A stretch of 21,188 bases of DNA from JAMOAW01 sp039908535 (lineage in GTDB: Bacteria; Pseudomonadota; Magnetococcia; Magnetococcales; JADFZT01), in contig JAMOAW010000073.1 in assembly GCA_039908535.1 (NCBI GenBank), forward strand, positions 1 through 21,188, written 5' to 3'. The position numbers were made by a program, and so were the translations under genes. This document shows, one piece after another, positions 1-7,558 of the stretch. The notes under the pieces are model-generated. The model made no database searches and was not told where the DNA came from. It worked only from the letters and a program-made list of their open reading frames with translations. The first letter of the stretch is position 1; every line of letters begins with the position of its first letter.

Positions 1-581
1 GATTGAAAAGTGACCGCAACCCCGGAAAGAAGATTCAAACTCGAATCCCGAATGACGGCCATCAACTCCACCTTGGTGGAACCATCCGTTTGGATCTGCG
101 CGTTGCTGGTGAGTAGATCGATATAACGAACACTTTGAGCAACGGTACCACCGCTCGTAGAAGCGGCAATCTGAATGGTGGAAAGGTCAGAACTTTTGCT
201 GTCACTTGTTGCAAAAACCTGAATATTTTGAATCGACGAGCTGGCTTTGGCCTTGAGAATCGCTTTGGCCGTGCCAGAACTGTCTGTGGTGGACTGAATC
301 ACGTCGATGGTGGCATCTAAAAAATTGACGGTCTGAAAGGAGACATTTTTTCCAGAAAGCAGATTGGAGTTGGCATCGCTGACAACGGCCATCAATCCCA
401 CCTCGACCGTGCCATCCGTCTGCTCCTGGGGAGTGCTGGACTGCAAAGCGATTTTATCCACAAGAGAGGTATTTTTCGAACTACTCCCTTGCGTCCCCTC
501 CCCACTCCCCCCACCGCCGCAGGCGGCTAAAACAAACATCATCAGCACACCAACCACCATACGTTTGATCATTCCAGACAT
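1..581 (-). CDS. Ig-like-repeat lipoprotein, partial (C-terminus off window)
   Basis: Reading leftward from ATG at 579-581 gives an uninterrupted frame that leaves the window at base 1. It opens with a positively charged, hydrophobic signal sequence ending in the lipobox LAAC (Cys21) followed by a Gly/Ser linker, so the product should be a lipid-anchored envelope protein. After the linker come two related segments about 100 residues apart, both containing QTDG, LMAV and NLLSG blocks, in the style of bacterial Ig-like (Big_1, invasin/intimin) repeats. AGGTGG lies just upstream of ATG 581; ATG at 572 is an alternative start. Such proteins usually act in adhesion or surface structure, but the exact role here is unknown. 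No link to the magnetosome genes is apparent. Confidence 0.75.
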   Translation of the reverse strand, partial: MSGMIKRMVVGVLMMFVLAACGGGGSGEGTQGSSSKNTSLVDKIALQSSTPQEQTDGTVEVGLMAVVSDANSNLLSGKNVSFQTVNFLDATIDVIQSTTDSSGTAKAILKAKASSSIQNIQVFATSDSKSSDLSTIQIAASTSGGTVAQSVRYIDLLTSNAQIQTDGSTKVELMAVIRDSSLNLLSGVAVTFQ

Positions 582-826
582 CTGTCCACCTGTGCATTGT
601 TTAAAGAGAGAGCGTTATCATTGCCAAGAATCTTTTTTAATGCAATTTTTAAACCATTTAATAAAATATTTTTTTTACCACTTCGACCCATTTCCTCGCA
701 AAAATGCCATTTTGAGACTTGTTTTCTGAGGTAAAAAACACTAAGTTGCCAAACATGAGTATGCTTAAGAAAAAACTTTAAACCCCCGGCCTGACCGGGA
801 ATACCCGTTCCATCTGTTGAAAATTC

Positions 827-831
827 AGGAG
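827..831 (+). promoter_or_regulatory. Ribosome binding site fixing the GTG start of the NuoE-like gene
   Basis: AGGAG ends 7 bases before GTG at 839. It supports the GTG start, since no ATG lies nearby in frame. Confidence 0.7.
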
Positions 832-838
832 AAACACC

Positions 839-1393
839 GTGAGTGAGCACTCCTTGGAAGCCATTGTCGATGCCGATTTGGTCACGCAGTGGATCTCCCA
901 AATTGGTTCCGAACCGTCTGCTGCCGTCCCCTTACTCCAGGCCATTCAAAATAAATATGGGTATTTACCCCGTAAGGCCATGGATTTAATCATCGCAAAC
1001 TCCGCCATAAACGGAAGCCAACTCTATGGAGTGGCCACCTTTTATGCCCAGTTTCGATTAAAACCAGTGGGTCGCCACATGATCAAAGTCTGCCATGGCA
1101 CCGCCTGTCACGTGCAAGGCGCAGACCGCATTAACACATCGTTGCGTCATATTCTTGGGATGAAAGACGAAAACGAAGATACCGCTAGTAACGCAAGCTA
1201 TACCGTCGAAAATGTCGCCTGCATCGGTTGTTGCAGCTTGGCTCCCGTGATGCTCGTCGATGGAGAAGCCTTCCCTAAACTCAAAGGTGCCGATGCCCAA
1301 CGCCATCTGAAAAAGCACGCCCGCGATCACAACGAAATTCTCCCCGGACATCAAGAAGACGACAAAGAGACCGCTTCAGGAGCTTCCTCATGA
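839..1393 (+). CDS. NuoE-like [2Fe-2S] subunit (StnA/HydC/HndA type)
   Basis: A 184-residue thioredoxin-fold [2Fe-2S] protein of the 24-kDa NADH dehydrogenase family. The N-terminal helical part contains the family string QNKYGYLP and GVATFYAQF; cluster ligands are visible as Cys85 and Cys90 (CHGTAC) and Cys128 and Cys132 (ACIGCC). The normal role is to pass electrons to or from the FMN/NADH-binding partner encoded next. The stop codon overlaps the following ATG (ATGA at 1390-1393), showing translational coupling. The C-terminal 25 residues are hydrophilic and acidic. Because the neighbours are a HydB-type NuoF and a GltD-NuoG fusion rather than membrane Nuo subunits, this belongs to a soluble complex, not respiratory complex I. 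Confidence 0.9.
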   Translation: MSEHSLEAIVDADLVTQWISQIGSEPSAAVPLLQAIQNKYGYLPRKAMDLIIANSAINGSQLYGVATFYAQFRLKPVGRHMIKVCHGTACHVQGADRINTSLRHILGMKDENEDTASNASYTVENVACIGCCSLAPVMLVDGEAFPKLKGADAQRHLKKHARDHNEILPGHQEDDKETASGASS

Positions 1394-3171
1394 ACAACGG
1401 ACAAATGATCATCACCATTGGCGAAGGTACCTGCGGTATCGCCGCTGGCGCCAAAGAGGTGGCCAAACTCCTCGAACAAAGATTTCCCAACGCCACATTT
1501 AAAACCGTCGGCTGCCTGGGTATGTGCCACCGTGAAGTGATGGTGGAAATTCAAAACGAGGACGGCAAAACTTTCCTATACGGCAATGTCGACAAAAAAA
1601 ATCTGCCAAAAATTGTCCATTTCCATCGTGGCGAAGGAAGCCCTCCTGAAAAATTACTCATCCGTTCCAGCGACGCCCCCGATACCGACTCTGGACGTTA
1701 TCTCACGGGTCAAACCCGCATCGCTCTGCGCAATGTAGGTCAACTCAATCCCACCTCCATGGAGCAGTTTCAAGCCCGTGGCGGCTATCAGGCCATTGAA
1801 AAAATATTGCGCTCTGGCATAACCCCAGAACAGGTGATCGAAGAGGTCAAGGCCTCTGGTTTGCGCGGTCGCGGAGGGGCGGGTTTTCCAACGGCTGTCA
1901 AATGGGGATTTGCCCGCAATGCCCCAGGTGAAATCAAATATCTGGTCTGCAACGGCGACGAAGGCGACCCAGGCGCGTTTATGGACCGCTCCCTTTTGGA
2001 AGGCGACCCCCATAGCGTTCTCGAAGGGATGCTCATCGCCGCCTATGCCATTGGAGCCTCCCGGGGCTATGCCTACATCCGAGCCGAATATCCCTTAGCC
2101 GTGGAATATTTTGGTCTAGCCATCCAGCAAGCCCGCCAGGCGGGTTATCTGGGAGAACGGATTTTAGGCACCGATTTTTCTTTTGATCTGAAAATCAAAG
2201 AGGGGGCTGGGGCCTTTGTCTGCGGCGAAGAGACCGCTTTGCTGGCCTCTATTGAAGGTCAACGGGGCATGCCCCGCATTCGCCCCCCATTTCCAGCTAT
2301 TAAAGGGGTATTTGGCAAGCCAACCATTATCAACAACGTGGAAACATTGTCCAATATTCCCTGGATTATCAACAATGGTGGCCAAACCTATGCCAACATT
2401 GGCACCCATGACAGCAAAGGAACCAAAGTCTTTGCCTTAGCGGGTGCCATTGCCCGTGGCGGTTTGGTTGAAGTTCCCATGGGAACCACCATTCGCCATG
2501 TCTTGGAAGTGATCGGCGGCGGTTCGGCCAGCGGGCGCCCTTTAAAAGCGGTCCAATTGGGCGGTCCCAGCGGCGGCTGTATTCCTGAACATCTATTTGA
2601 CACCCCCATTGAATACCATGCCATCAACGCCACCGGTGCCATCATGGGTTCTGGGGGCATGGTGGTCACCGACAGTAAATCCTGCATGGTGGATCTGGCC
2701 CGCTATTTTCTTGAATTCACCCAGTTGGAATCCTGTGGCAAATGTACCTTCTGCCGCATCGGCACCCTGCGCATGAAAGAAATCCTCACCAAAATCTGCG
2801 CTGGTGAAGCGGTTTTGGCGGATATCGACACTTTGGAAGAGTTGGCCAGTCAAATTGGCCCGGCCAGTCTGTGCGGCCTCGGTCAAACCGCCCCCAACCC
2901 GGTGTTGACAACGCTTAAATATTTCCGCCACGAATATCTCGCCCATGTCACCGAAAAGCGGTGCCCTGGCGGTATCTGCAAAGGACTCATCACCCATACC
3001 ATTCAAAACGAAACTTGCACGGGATGCTCCCTGTGCAAACGTCAATGTCCGGTGGAGGCGATCTCTGGCACGATCAAAAAACCAGATACCTGGGTAATCG
3101 ACCAAAAGGTCTGCATCAACTGTGGTATGTGTGTCGAGGTGTGTAACCCTGATGCGATTTTGGTGGTTTGA
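1390..3171 (+). CDS. NuoF-like NADH-binding flavoprotein with extra Fe-S domains (StnB/HydB/HndC type)
   Basis: A 593-residue protein with three parts. Residues 1-75 are a thioredoxin-like [2Fe-2S] domain (Cys15, Cys42, Cys46). Residues about 125-515 are the NuoF core, with the NADH/FMN site in GLRGRGGAGFP (158-167) and CNGDEGDPGAF (187-197), and the [4Fe-4S] ligands Cys449, Cys452, Cys455 and Cys495. The C-terminus carries CPGGIC (525-530) and two ferredoxin clusters (Cys543/546/549/553 and Cys575/578/581/585). The extra domains are typical of HydB/HndC subunits of electron-bifurcating hydrogenases and of StnB, not of complex I NuoF, which is near 430 residues. It should oxidise or reduce NAD(H) in the cytoplasm. 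It overlaps the upstream gene by four bases; downstream, the operon is interrupted by vapBC remnants. Confidence 0.9.
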   Translation: MNNGQMIITIGEGTCGIAAGAKEVAKLLEQRFPNATFKTVGCLGMCHREVMVEIQNEDGKTFLYGNVDKKNLPKIVHFHRGEGSPPEKLLIRSSDAPDTDSGRYLTGQTRIALRNVGQLNPTSMEQFQARGGYQAIEKILRSGITPEQVIEEVKASGLRGRGGAGFPTAVKWGFARNAPGEIKYLVCNGDEGDPGAFMDRSLLEGDPHSVLEGMLIAAYAIGASRGYAYIRAEYPLAVEYFGLAIQQARQAGYLGERILGTDFSFDLKIKEGAGAFVCGEETALLASIEGQRGMPRIRPPFPAIKGVFGKPTIINNVETLSNIPWIINNGGQTYANIGTHDSKGTKVFALAGAIARGGLVEVPMGTTIRHVLEVIGGGSASGRPLKAVQLGGPSGGCIPEHLFDTPIEYHAINATGAIMGSGGMVVTDSKSCMVDLARYFLEFTQLESCGKCTFCRIGTLRMKEILTKICAGEAVLADIDTLEELASQIGPASLCGLGQTAPNPVLTTLKYFRHEYLAHVTEKRCPGGICKGLITHTIQNETCTGCSLCKRQCPVEAISGTIKKPDTWVIDQKVCINCGMCVEVCNPDAILVV

Positions 3172-3188
3172 TAAAAGGAGGGTCATCC

Positions 3189-3427
3189 ATGCTGACGGCC
3201 ATTCTCTCTTCTTCAGGAGAACTCACCCCTCCCAAAGAGACTCAAACAGCTCTTAACCCAAAGGATGGGTGCCAACTCTTTTTTTCTCTGCGCGAAGACC
3301 AAGTTGTGGAAATGCGTGTAGAAAAAAAAATGGCTTATCTCTGTATGGGATCTTTAAACCATCGGGACGGGGAATCACTGTGGAAGAGATGAATTCAGCC
3401 AGTCGCGAAGCAGGGGCTAAAATGTGA
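3189..3427 (+). pseudogene. VapB/AbrB-type antitoxin, frameshifted
   Basis: From ATG 3189, preceded by a strong AAGGAGGG at 3175-3182, the frame reads MLTAILSSSGELTPPKE and FSLREDQVVEMR, the AbrB/SpoVT swapped-hairpin DNA-binding pattern of VapB antitoxins, and stops at 3392 (67 residues). Shifting one base near 3353-3358 (TTTAAACC) restores the usual VapB tail (KPSGRGITVEEMNSAS, then EAGAKM) to a stop at 3425-3427. One missing A in this run would explain the break. The restored stop overlaps the first codon of the toxin remnant, as in real vapBC operons. A sequencing error could mimic the frameshift, but the toxin partner is also broken, so true decay is likelier. Confidence 0.7.
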
Positions 3428-3589
3428 TCGCTCTGGATACCAATCTCCTATGCTTTGGGTTCTTATCGATCTGGACCTGGAGATTTCGCCGACTACATGA
3501 TTCAAGAATGCGCAAAATCTATTGGTTGTCATAAGGTTGCAACCTTTGATCAGGAACTCCTAAAAGAATCGGGTTTTCTTAAACCATGA
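3424..3589 (+). pseudogene. VapC PIN-domain toxin remnant, internally deleted
   Basis: GTG at 3424 opens with VIALDTNLL, the first beta strand and catalytic Asp of a PIN-domain RNase. After a frame change the sequence continues as GDFADYMIQECAKSIGC and VATFDQELLKESGF, the family's C-terminal end with the second acidic site, and stops at 3587-3589. Only about 53 of the usual ~130 residues remain, so the middle, including central acidic residues, is lost by deletion and the product cannot be an active toxin. It lies directly after the frameshifted antitoxin. Confidence 0.7.
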
Positions 3590-3688
3590 ATAAAAATCGA
3601 AAAAAAAACTTAGAATCATCTATATTTTGGCACAGTGTGTGGGATGAATCTTTGCTACTCTACACACATTTGTTCACAAGGAACCATC

Positions 3689-6625
3689 ATGAGCGATAAA
3701 ATAGCCATTACCCTAAACGGTCAAGAGATTCAGGTCCCTGCCACCGCCACCATCCGGGAAGCCGCCGAGTCTCAAGGGGTTCATATCCCTACTTTTTGTC
3801 ATGACGACCGCTTAAAACCCTTTGCCTCCTGCTTTTTGTGCGTGGTCGAGGTAGAAAAAGCCCGGGGCATGTTGCCGGCTTGCTCTACCCGTGTCATGCC
3901 GGGCATGGTGATCCAGACCGACAGTGCCAAGGTCACCAAAACCCGAAAAATGGCCCTAGATTTGCTGCTTTCAGATCATGCCGGGGATTGCATTGCCCCT
4001 TGCGAGGCCACCTGTCCTGCCAACATTGATATTCAGGGCTACATTGCCCATATTGCCAATGGCAATTTTGCCGCGGCGGTGCGATTGATCAAACAACGCA
4101 ATCCCCTGCCCGTGGTCTGCGGTCGCATCTGCCCCCACCCCTGCGAATCCCAATGTCGACGGGGTTTGGTGGATGAACCCGTGGCCATCAACCCTCTCAA
4201 ACGCTTTGCCGCCGAATATGAACTCAACCATGGCCCTTTTGTCCCCATGGCGGGTGCGGATAGCGGCAAAAAGGTGGCCATTGTCGGTGGTGGACCAGCG
4301 GGATTGTCGGCGGCCTATTTTTTACGGCAAGCGGGTCACGCCGTAGAAATTTTTGAGGCCCTGCCCGCTCTGGGCGGCATGGCCCGCTATGGCATTCCCC
4401 GTTTTCGCATGCCTTGGGATACCTTAGACCAAGAGGTGAAAGCCATTTTGGATTTAGGGGTGCAGGTCCATTATAACCAACGTTTGGGACGGGATTTTTC
4501 CCTTACCGATCTCAAACAACGGGGGTTTGGTGCCATTCTGCTGGCCATCGGGGCCCATAAAGCCAAACCGATGCATATTAAAAACGAAGAGGTACCTGGG
4601 GTGATCGGTGGCGTGGACTTTTTACGCAAGGTGATCCTCAAAGAGCCTTTGGAATTTGGCCAACGGGTCGCGGTGATTGGCGGCGGCGACACCGCCATGG
4701 ACTGCGCCCGGGTCGCGCGTCGCTTAGGTGCCGAGGTGATTTTACTCTATCGGCGCACCCAGGCCGAAATGCCCGCTCTCCCCGTAGAACAACATGAAAC
4801 CATGGAAGAAGGCGTTGAATTTCGTTTTCTAACCGCCCCTTCCGAGGTTGTCTTGGAAAATGGCCGCGCCAAAGCCCTGCGGGTCATCACGATGGAGCTC
4901 GGCGAACCCGACGAATCGGGACGTCGACGCCCTGTGCCCATTAAAGATAGCGATGAAGATCTCCCCTTCGACTTGATCATCGCCGCCATTGGCCAAGATC
5001 CCGACCTCTCCTGTGTGGAAACAGATGCGTTAAAACCCGAAACCACCCGCTGGCGGACCTTTGTTTATGACGAAAAAACCCAGGTGACCAACCAAGAGGG
5101 GGTGTTTGCTGCCGGCGATTGCGCCTTTGGGCCAGATATTTTAATTCGCGCCGTTGCCGAAGGTCGCCGCGCGGCCCAAGCAATAGATCTTTATCTCTCT
5201 GGGGCACCTATGGTCATTAAAAAACCTTATGCCATTTCCAGAGGTCGGCTGCAAGATTTAGAAATGGCCGATTATTCCCCGCGATTTATCCATAAAAAAC
5301 GCGCCTTAGAATCCACCCATCCCGCTGAAATTCGCCTCAGCAACCAAGAAGGGTGGGCAGCGATTAACATGGGCTTGGAGCAAGTACAAGCCATGGCCGA
5401 GGCGACCCGCTGCATTGAATGTGGCTGTAACGCCCGTTTCGACTGTGACCTGCGTACCTATTCCACCCAATATGGGGCGACAGAAAAGAAACTATCTGGA
5501 AATAAACGCAAATATGCCGAAGACACCCGTCATCCGCTCATTCGTATTGAGGCCGATAAATGTATCACCTGTGCCAGTTGCGTGCGCGTTTGTGCCGAGG
5601 TGCGGGATATCCATGCCCTGACCTTTATCGGACGCGGCTTTACCACCCGCACCGGACCTAACTTTGACGATCCCCTCACCGAAACCGGCTGTGATGCCTG
5701 TGGTATGTGTATTGATCTGTGCCCCACGGGCACCCTCTCCCACCACACTGGCAAAGAGTCTGGTCCCTGGAAATGGCAGACCACCTACACCTCCTGCACC
5801 GCCTGCAGCCGTGGTTGTGGATTACGCGTGCATGTCGCAGAAGGCCAAGTGGTCAAGATACAAAGCATCAACCACGATCCCGTCAACGGGGCCAATATTT
5901 GTGCCGAAGGGCGTTTTTCCTATCGTTTGGCAAAGATCCCTGCCAGCAGCAGCTCCGATCTAGACCGCGCCCGCCAAGCGTTGACAAACGCCCGCAAAGT
6001 GGATGTGGTGATCTCACCTTTATGTACCGTTGAGGAGGCCTATGCGGCGGCACAATTGGCCAAAACCTATCGGGGCGACTTGCTCTATATGGCGGGAGAA
6101 ACGGTTACGGGCGCGGCCAAGCCTTACGGCAAAATGCGCGGCGCGGTCAATGTAGCCCTTCTGACCCGTTTAGGGGCCAAACCCATGACTGGCAAGAGCG
6201 ATGCCGACTGTTTGGTTTCGGTCATGGTCCCCACGCCTGCCCACACGGCAGGCACGACCATTGGCATCAATGCCCATCTAGGTCCCTTTGGCGAACCTCA
6301 TATTCATTTGACCATTGCCGATCCTCTCGACATTGAGGGTACCTTTTTAAATCAAGAGGGTCAATTGGTACAACTGAAAGCAGCGCGCAAAGAGGCTGCA
6401 CGGCTCTCTGGCTTTATGATGTTGATGCAATTGGCGGGTCAAGACGACACCCTCAATACGGTGCGTCAGAATCTCGTTAAAGAGGTCCCGGAACTGGCTC
6501 CTTTAACAACCATGAACAGCCGTGTCAATCCAACCCAACTTCCGCCGGTCATCGTCGCCAGCCTGCCAGACAATCGGGAAGCGGCCTTCGCAGTCTATAT
6601 GAAGGATTTAGGTTTATCTTGGTAA
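3689..6625 (+). CDS. NuoG Fe-S arm / GltD-NfnB-type FAD-NAD(P) fusion oxidoreductase (StnC type)
   Basis: ATG 3689 is preferred over upstream in-frame starts because AAGGA lies 6 bases before it and the protein then begins with the ferredoxin strand (978 residues). Order: [2Fe-2S] plant-type ferredoxin (Cys37, 48, 51, 65); His97/Cys101/105/109 and Cys144/148/152/156 of a GltD-type N-terminal Fe-S region; FAD-binding GGGPAG (200-205) and second nucleotide-binding GGGDTA (331-336) with RR at 355-356; FAD motif GDCAFGPDILIRAV (476-489); Cys575/578/580/586; two ferredoxin clusters (Cys625/628/631/635 and 668/671/674/678); and a molybdopterin-type Fe4S4 segment (Cys703/706/710/738) followed by only about 230 residues. 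That tail keeps the NuoG-like EGTFLNQEGQ but is too short for a full molybdopterin domain. It likely links an NADPH site to the NuoEF-like pair. The gene is separated from the upstream pair by decayed vapBC. Confidence 0.85.
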   Translation: MSDKIAITLNGQEIQVPATATIREAAESQGVHIPTFCHDDRLKPFASCFLCVVEVEKARGMLPACSTRVMPGMVIQTDSAKVTKTRKMALDLLLSDHAGDCIAPCEATCPANIDIQGYIAHIANGNFAAAVRLIKQRNPLPVVCGRICPHPCESQCRRGLVDEPVAINPLKRFAAEYELNHGPFVPMAGADSGKKVAIVGGGPAGLSAAYFLRQAGHAVEIFEALPALGGMARYGIPRFRMPWDTLDQEVKAILDLGVQVHYNQRLGRDFSLTDLKQRGFGAILLAIGAHKAKPMHIKNEEVPGVIGGVDFLRKVILKEPLEFGQRVAVIGGGDTAMDCARVARRLGAEVILLYRRTQAEMPALPVEQHETMEEGVEFRFLTAPSEVVLENGRAKALRVITMELGEPDESGRRRPVPIKDSDEDLPFDLIIAAIGQDPDLSCVETDALKPETTRWRTFVYDEKTQVTNQEGVFAAGDCAFGPDILIRAVAEGRRAAQAIDLYLSGAPMVIKKPYAISRGRLQDLEMADYSPRFIHKKRALESTHPAEIRLSNQEGWAAINMGLEQVQAMAEATRCIECGCNARFDCDLRTYSTQYGATEKKLSGNKRKYAEDTRHPLIRIEADKCITCASCVRVCAEVRDIHALTFIGRGFTTRTGPNFDDPLTETGCDACGMCIDLCPTGTLSHHTGKESGPWKWQTTYTSCTACSRGCGLRVHVAEGQVVKIQSINHDPVNGANICAEGRFSYRLAKIPASSSSDLDRARQALTNARKVDVVISPLCTVEEAYAAAQLAKTYRGDLLYMAGETVTGAAKPYGKMRGAVNVALLTRLGAKPMTGKSDADCLVSVMVPTPAHTAGTTIGINAHLGPFGEPHIHLTIADPLDIEGTFLNQEGQLVQLKAARKEAARLSGFMMLMQLAGQDDTLNTVRQNLVKEVPELAPLTTMNSRVNPTQLPPVIVASLPDNREAAFAVYMKDLGLSW

Positions 6626-6634
6626 ACTTAAGAC

Positions 6635-6716
6635 CTTGGGGGGGGGTGGAGAACCATCCCCCCAAATCCCATTTAAAAAAAGGGAGCTGGGGGGATTCAT
6701 CCCCCAGGGTTTTTTC
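6635..6716 (+). terminator. Double G/C hairpin with T-run after the oxidoreductase operon
   Basis: Two hairpins follow the stop: a TTGGGGGG.../CCATCCCCCCAA stem (about 6636-6665) and CTGGGGG-gattcat-CCCCCAG (6687-6707), the second followed by GG and six Ts, the form of a Rho-independent terminator. The second stem resembles the CTGGGGG/CCCCCAG hairpins of the repeat elements at 7273, 7458 and 20943. Confidence 0.6.
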
Positions 6717-6754
6717 TTCTATTTTTTCCAATTCCCTGAAAGGTTTTACATACA

Positions 6755-7207
6755 ATGAATAACTTTGAAGAGATCATCCAATTTGCGATCCGCCACGAGG
6801 AAGAAGAGGCCGCCTTTTATCAACAAATGGCTCAACGAGCCGATAGTGCCGACATGAAAGAGGCTCTTTTGGTTCATGCCCGAGAAGAGATGTTGCATAA
6901 AGAGCATTTAGAAAAAATTCAAGCCAACAATCGTCTACCCAATGGCGAACGGCGTTATCCCGATTGCGATTTACAAATCGCCGATTATACAACGGTAGAA
7001 GATCGTGGTACGGGTACGTTAACCTTTGAAAAGGCCCTGCTGTTGGCTGCCAAAAGAGAAAAAACCGCCCAAAGGCTCTACCAAGATCTTGCCAACCAAG
7101 CCACCGATCCAGACCTTAAAAAGACCCTTCTCTTCCTAGCAGATCAGGAAGGCAAGCATGGGCAGAGGTTAGAGCGGGAATATGACGATTCGCTCACCGA
7201 AGGTTGA
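6755..7207 (+). CDS. Rubrerythrin-like ferritin-fold protein
   Basis: A 150-residue protein with two halves of similar helical pattern. Candidate di-iron ligands are Glu18 (or 17) with E45-M-L-H48 in the first half and Glu102 with E132-G-K-H135 in the second, the E...ExxH...E...ExxH arrangement of rubrerythrins. There is no C-terminal rubredoxin domain (no CxxC), so it is a stand-alone 'erythrin' type. The family reduces peroxide or handles iron in the cytoplasm; which one applies cannot be decided. It is preceded by AAAGG about 12 bases before the ATG, a weak ribosome site, and closed by the palindrome at 7222. Its position near magnetosome genes may be chance. Confidence 0.8.
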   Translation: MNNFEEIIQFAIRHEEEEAAFYQQMAQRADSADMKEALLVHAREEMLHKEHLEKIQANNRLPNGERRYPDCDLQIADYTTVEDRGTGTLTFEKALLLAAKREKTAQRLYQDLANQATDPDLKKTLLFLADQEGKHGQRLEREYDDSLTEG

Positions 7208-7221
7208 GCGAATCCAGGCCT

Positions 7222-7251
7222 CCCCCTCTTTTTTTTAAAAAAAAGAGGGGG
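7222..7251. terminator. Perfect 30-bp palindrome after the ferritin-like gene
   Basis: CCCCCTCTTTTTTTT is followed immediately by its exact reverse complement, giving a 15-bp stem with no fixed loop, 14 bases after the ferritin-like stop. It may serve as terminator; a purely A/T centre makes the fold weaker than its length suggests. Confidence 0.5.
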
Positions 7252-7256
7252 GGGGT

Positions 7257-7408
7257 AATAAAAAAAAGGGGTCTGGGGGATTGCCCCCAGGGTTTTGTTT
7301 TTGACTTTGCTTTTGACTTTGCTTTTGACTTTGCTTTTGACTTTGCTTTTGAATTCGGTTTTGCTTTCTTCAAATAGCAGGGGGGTTGGGGGATGCAATC
7401 CCCCAAGG
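7257..7408 (+). repeat. Left copy of the long direct repeat (hairpin + 12-mer + hairpin)
   Basis: The segment begins AATAAAAAAAAGGGG, contains hairpin CTGGGGG-attg-CCCCCAG (7273-7290), then four exact copies of TTTTGACTTTGC (7299-7346) and a decayed fifth, then a second hairpin TTGGGGGAT-gca-ATCCCCCAA (7386-7406). The same series, with one fewer 12-mer, one extra G and two substitutions by eye, recurs at 20927-21067 in the same orientation. The whole gap 7208-7558 consists of this element, the palindrome before it and the inverted end after it; no gene is seen there. Confidence 0.9.
7299..7346 (+). repeat. 12-bp tandem repeat, four exact copies
   Basis: Four head-to-tail copies of TTTTGACTTTGC are followed by a diverged unit TTTTGAATTCGG. 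In one minus-strand frame it reads as Lys-Ser-Lys-Val, but it lies outside any credible gene. Confidence 0.9.
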
Positions 7409-7440
7409 TCTTGATGTTTATTTTTCCGATATATGAACAA

Positions 7441-7490
7441 AAAGCAAAGTCAAGACCCTGGGGGCAATCCCCCAGACCCCTTTTTTTTTT
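7441..7490 (-). repeat. Inverted terminal part of the repeat element
   Basis: Read on the minus strand it gives A-run, GGGGTCTGGGGGATTGCCCC, CAGGGTCTTGACTTTGC, i.e. the beginning of the long repeat in reverse orientation. Together with 7257-7298 it forms an inverted repeat enclosing the 12-mer array, so the left element is a roughly 235-bp composite with facing ends. It contains hairpin 7458-7475 and, rightward, a T-run at 7481-7490. Confidence 0.85.
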
Positions 7491-7558
7491 AAAATAATAA
7501 GATCAAAAAAACAGACGACCACGGTTACATGTGGCGGTACCCGGCATACGCCCTCCCC

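Noticed and set aside
364..729. Plus-strand ORF of 121 residues
   Set aside because: It is antisense to the lipoprotein gene, which has a clear signal sequence and Ig-like repeats.
839..3171. Part of respiratory complex I
   Set aside because: No membrane Nuo genes follow, and the NuoF-like protein has HydB-type extra Fe-S domains.
3689..6625. NAD-dependent formate dehydrogenase catalytic subunit
   Set aside because: The tail after the Fe4S4 motif is far too short for a molybdopterin domain, no Sec/Cys active site is seen, and a GltD-type FAD module is inserted.
7144..7440. Minus-strand ORF with Lys-Ser-Lys-Val repeats
   Set aside because: It is only the translation of the 12-bp tandem repeat and hairpins; its start end overlaps the ferritin-like gene and it has no ribosome site.
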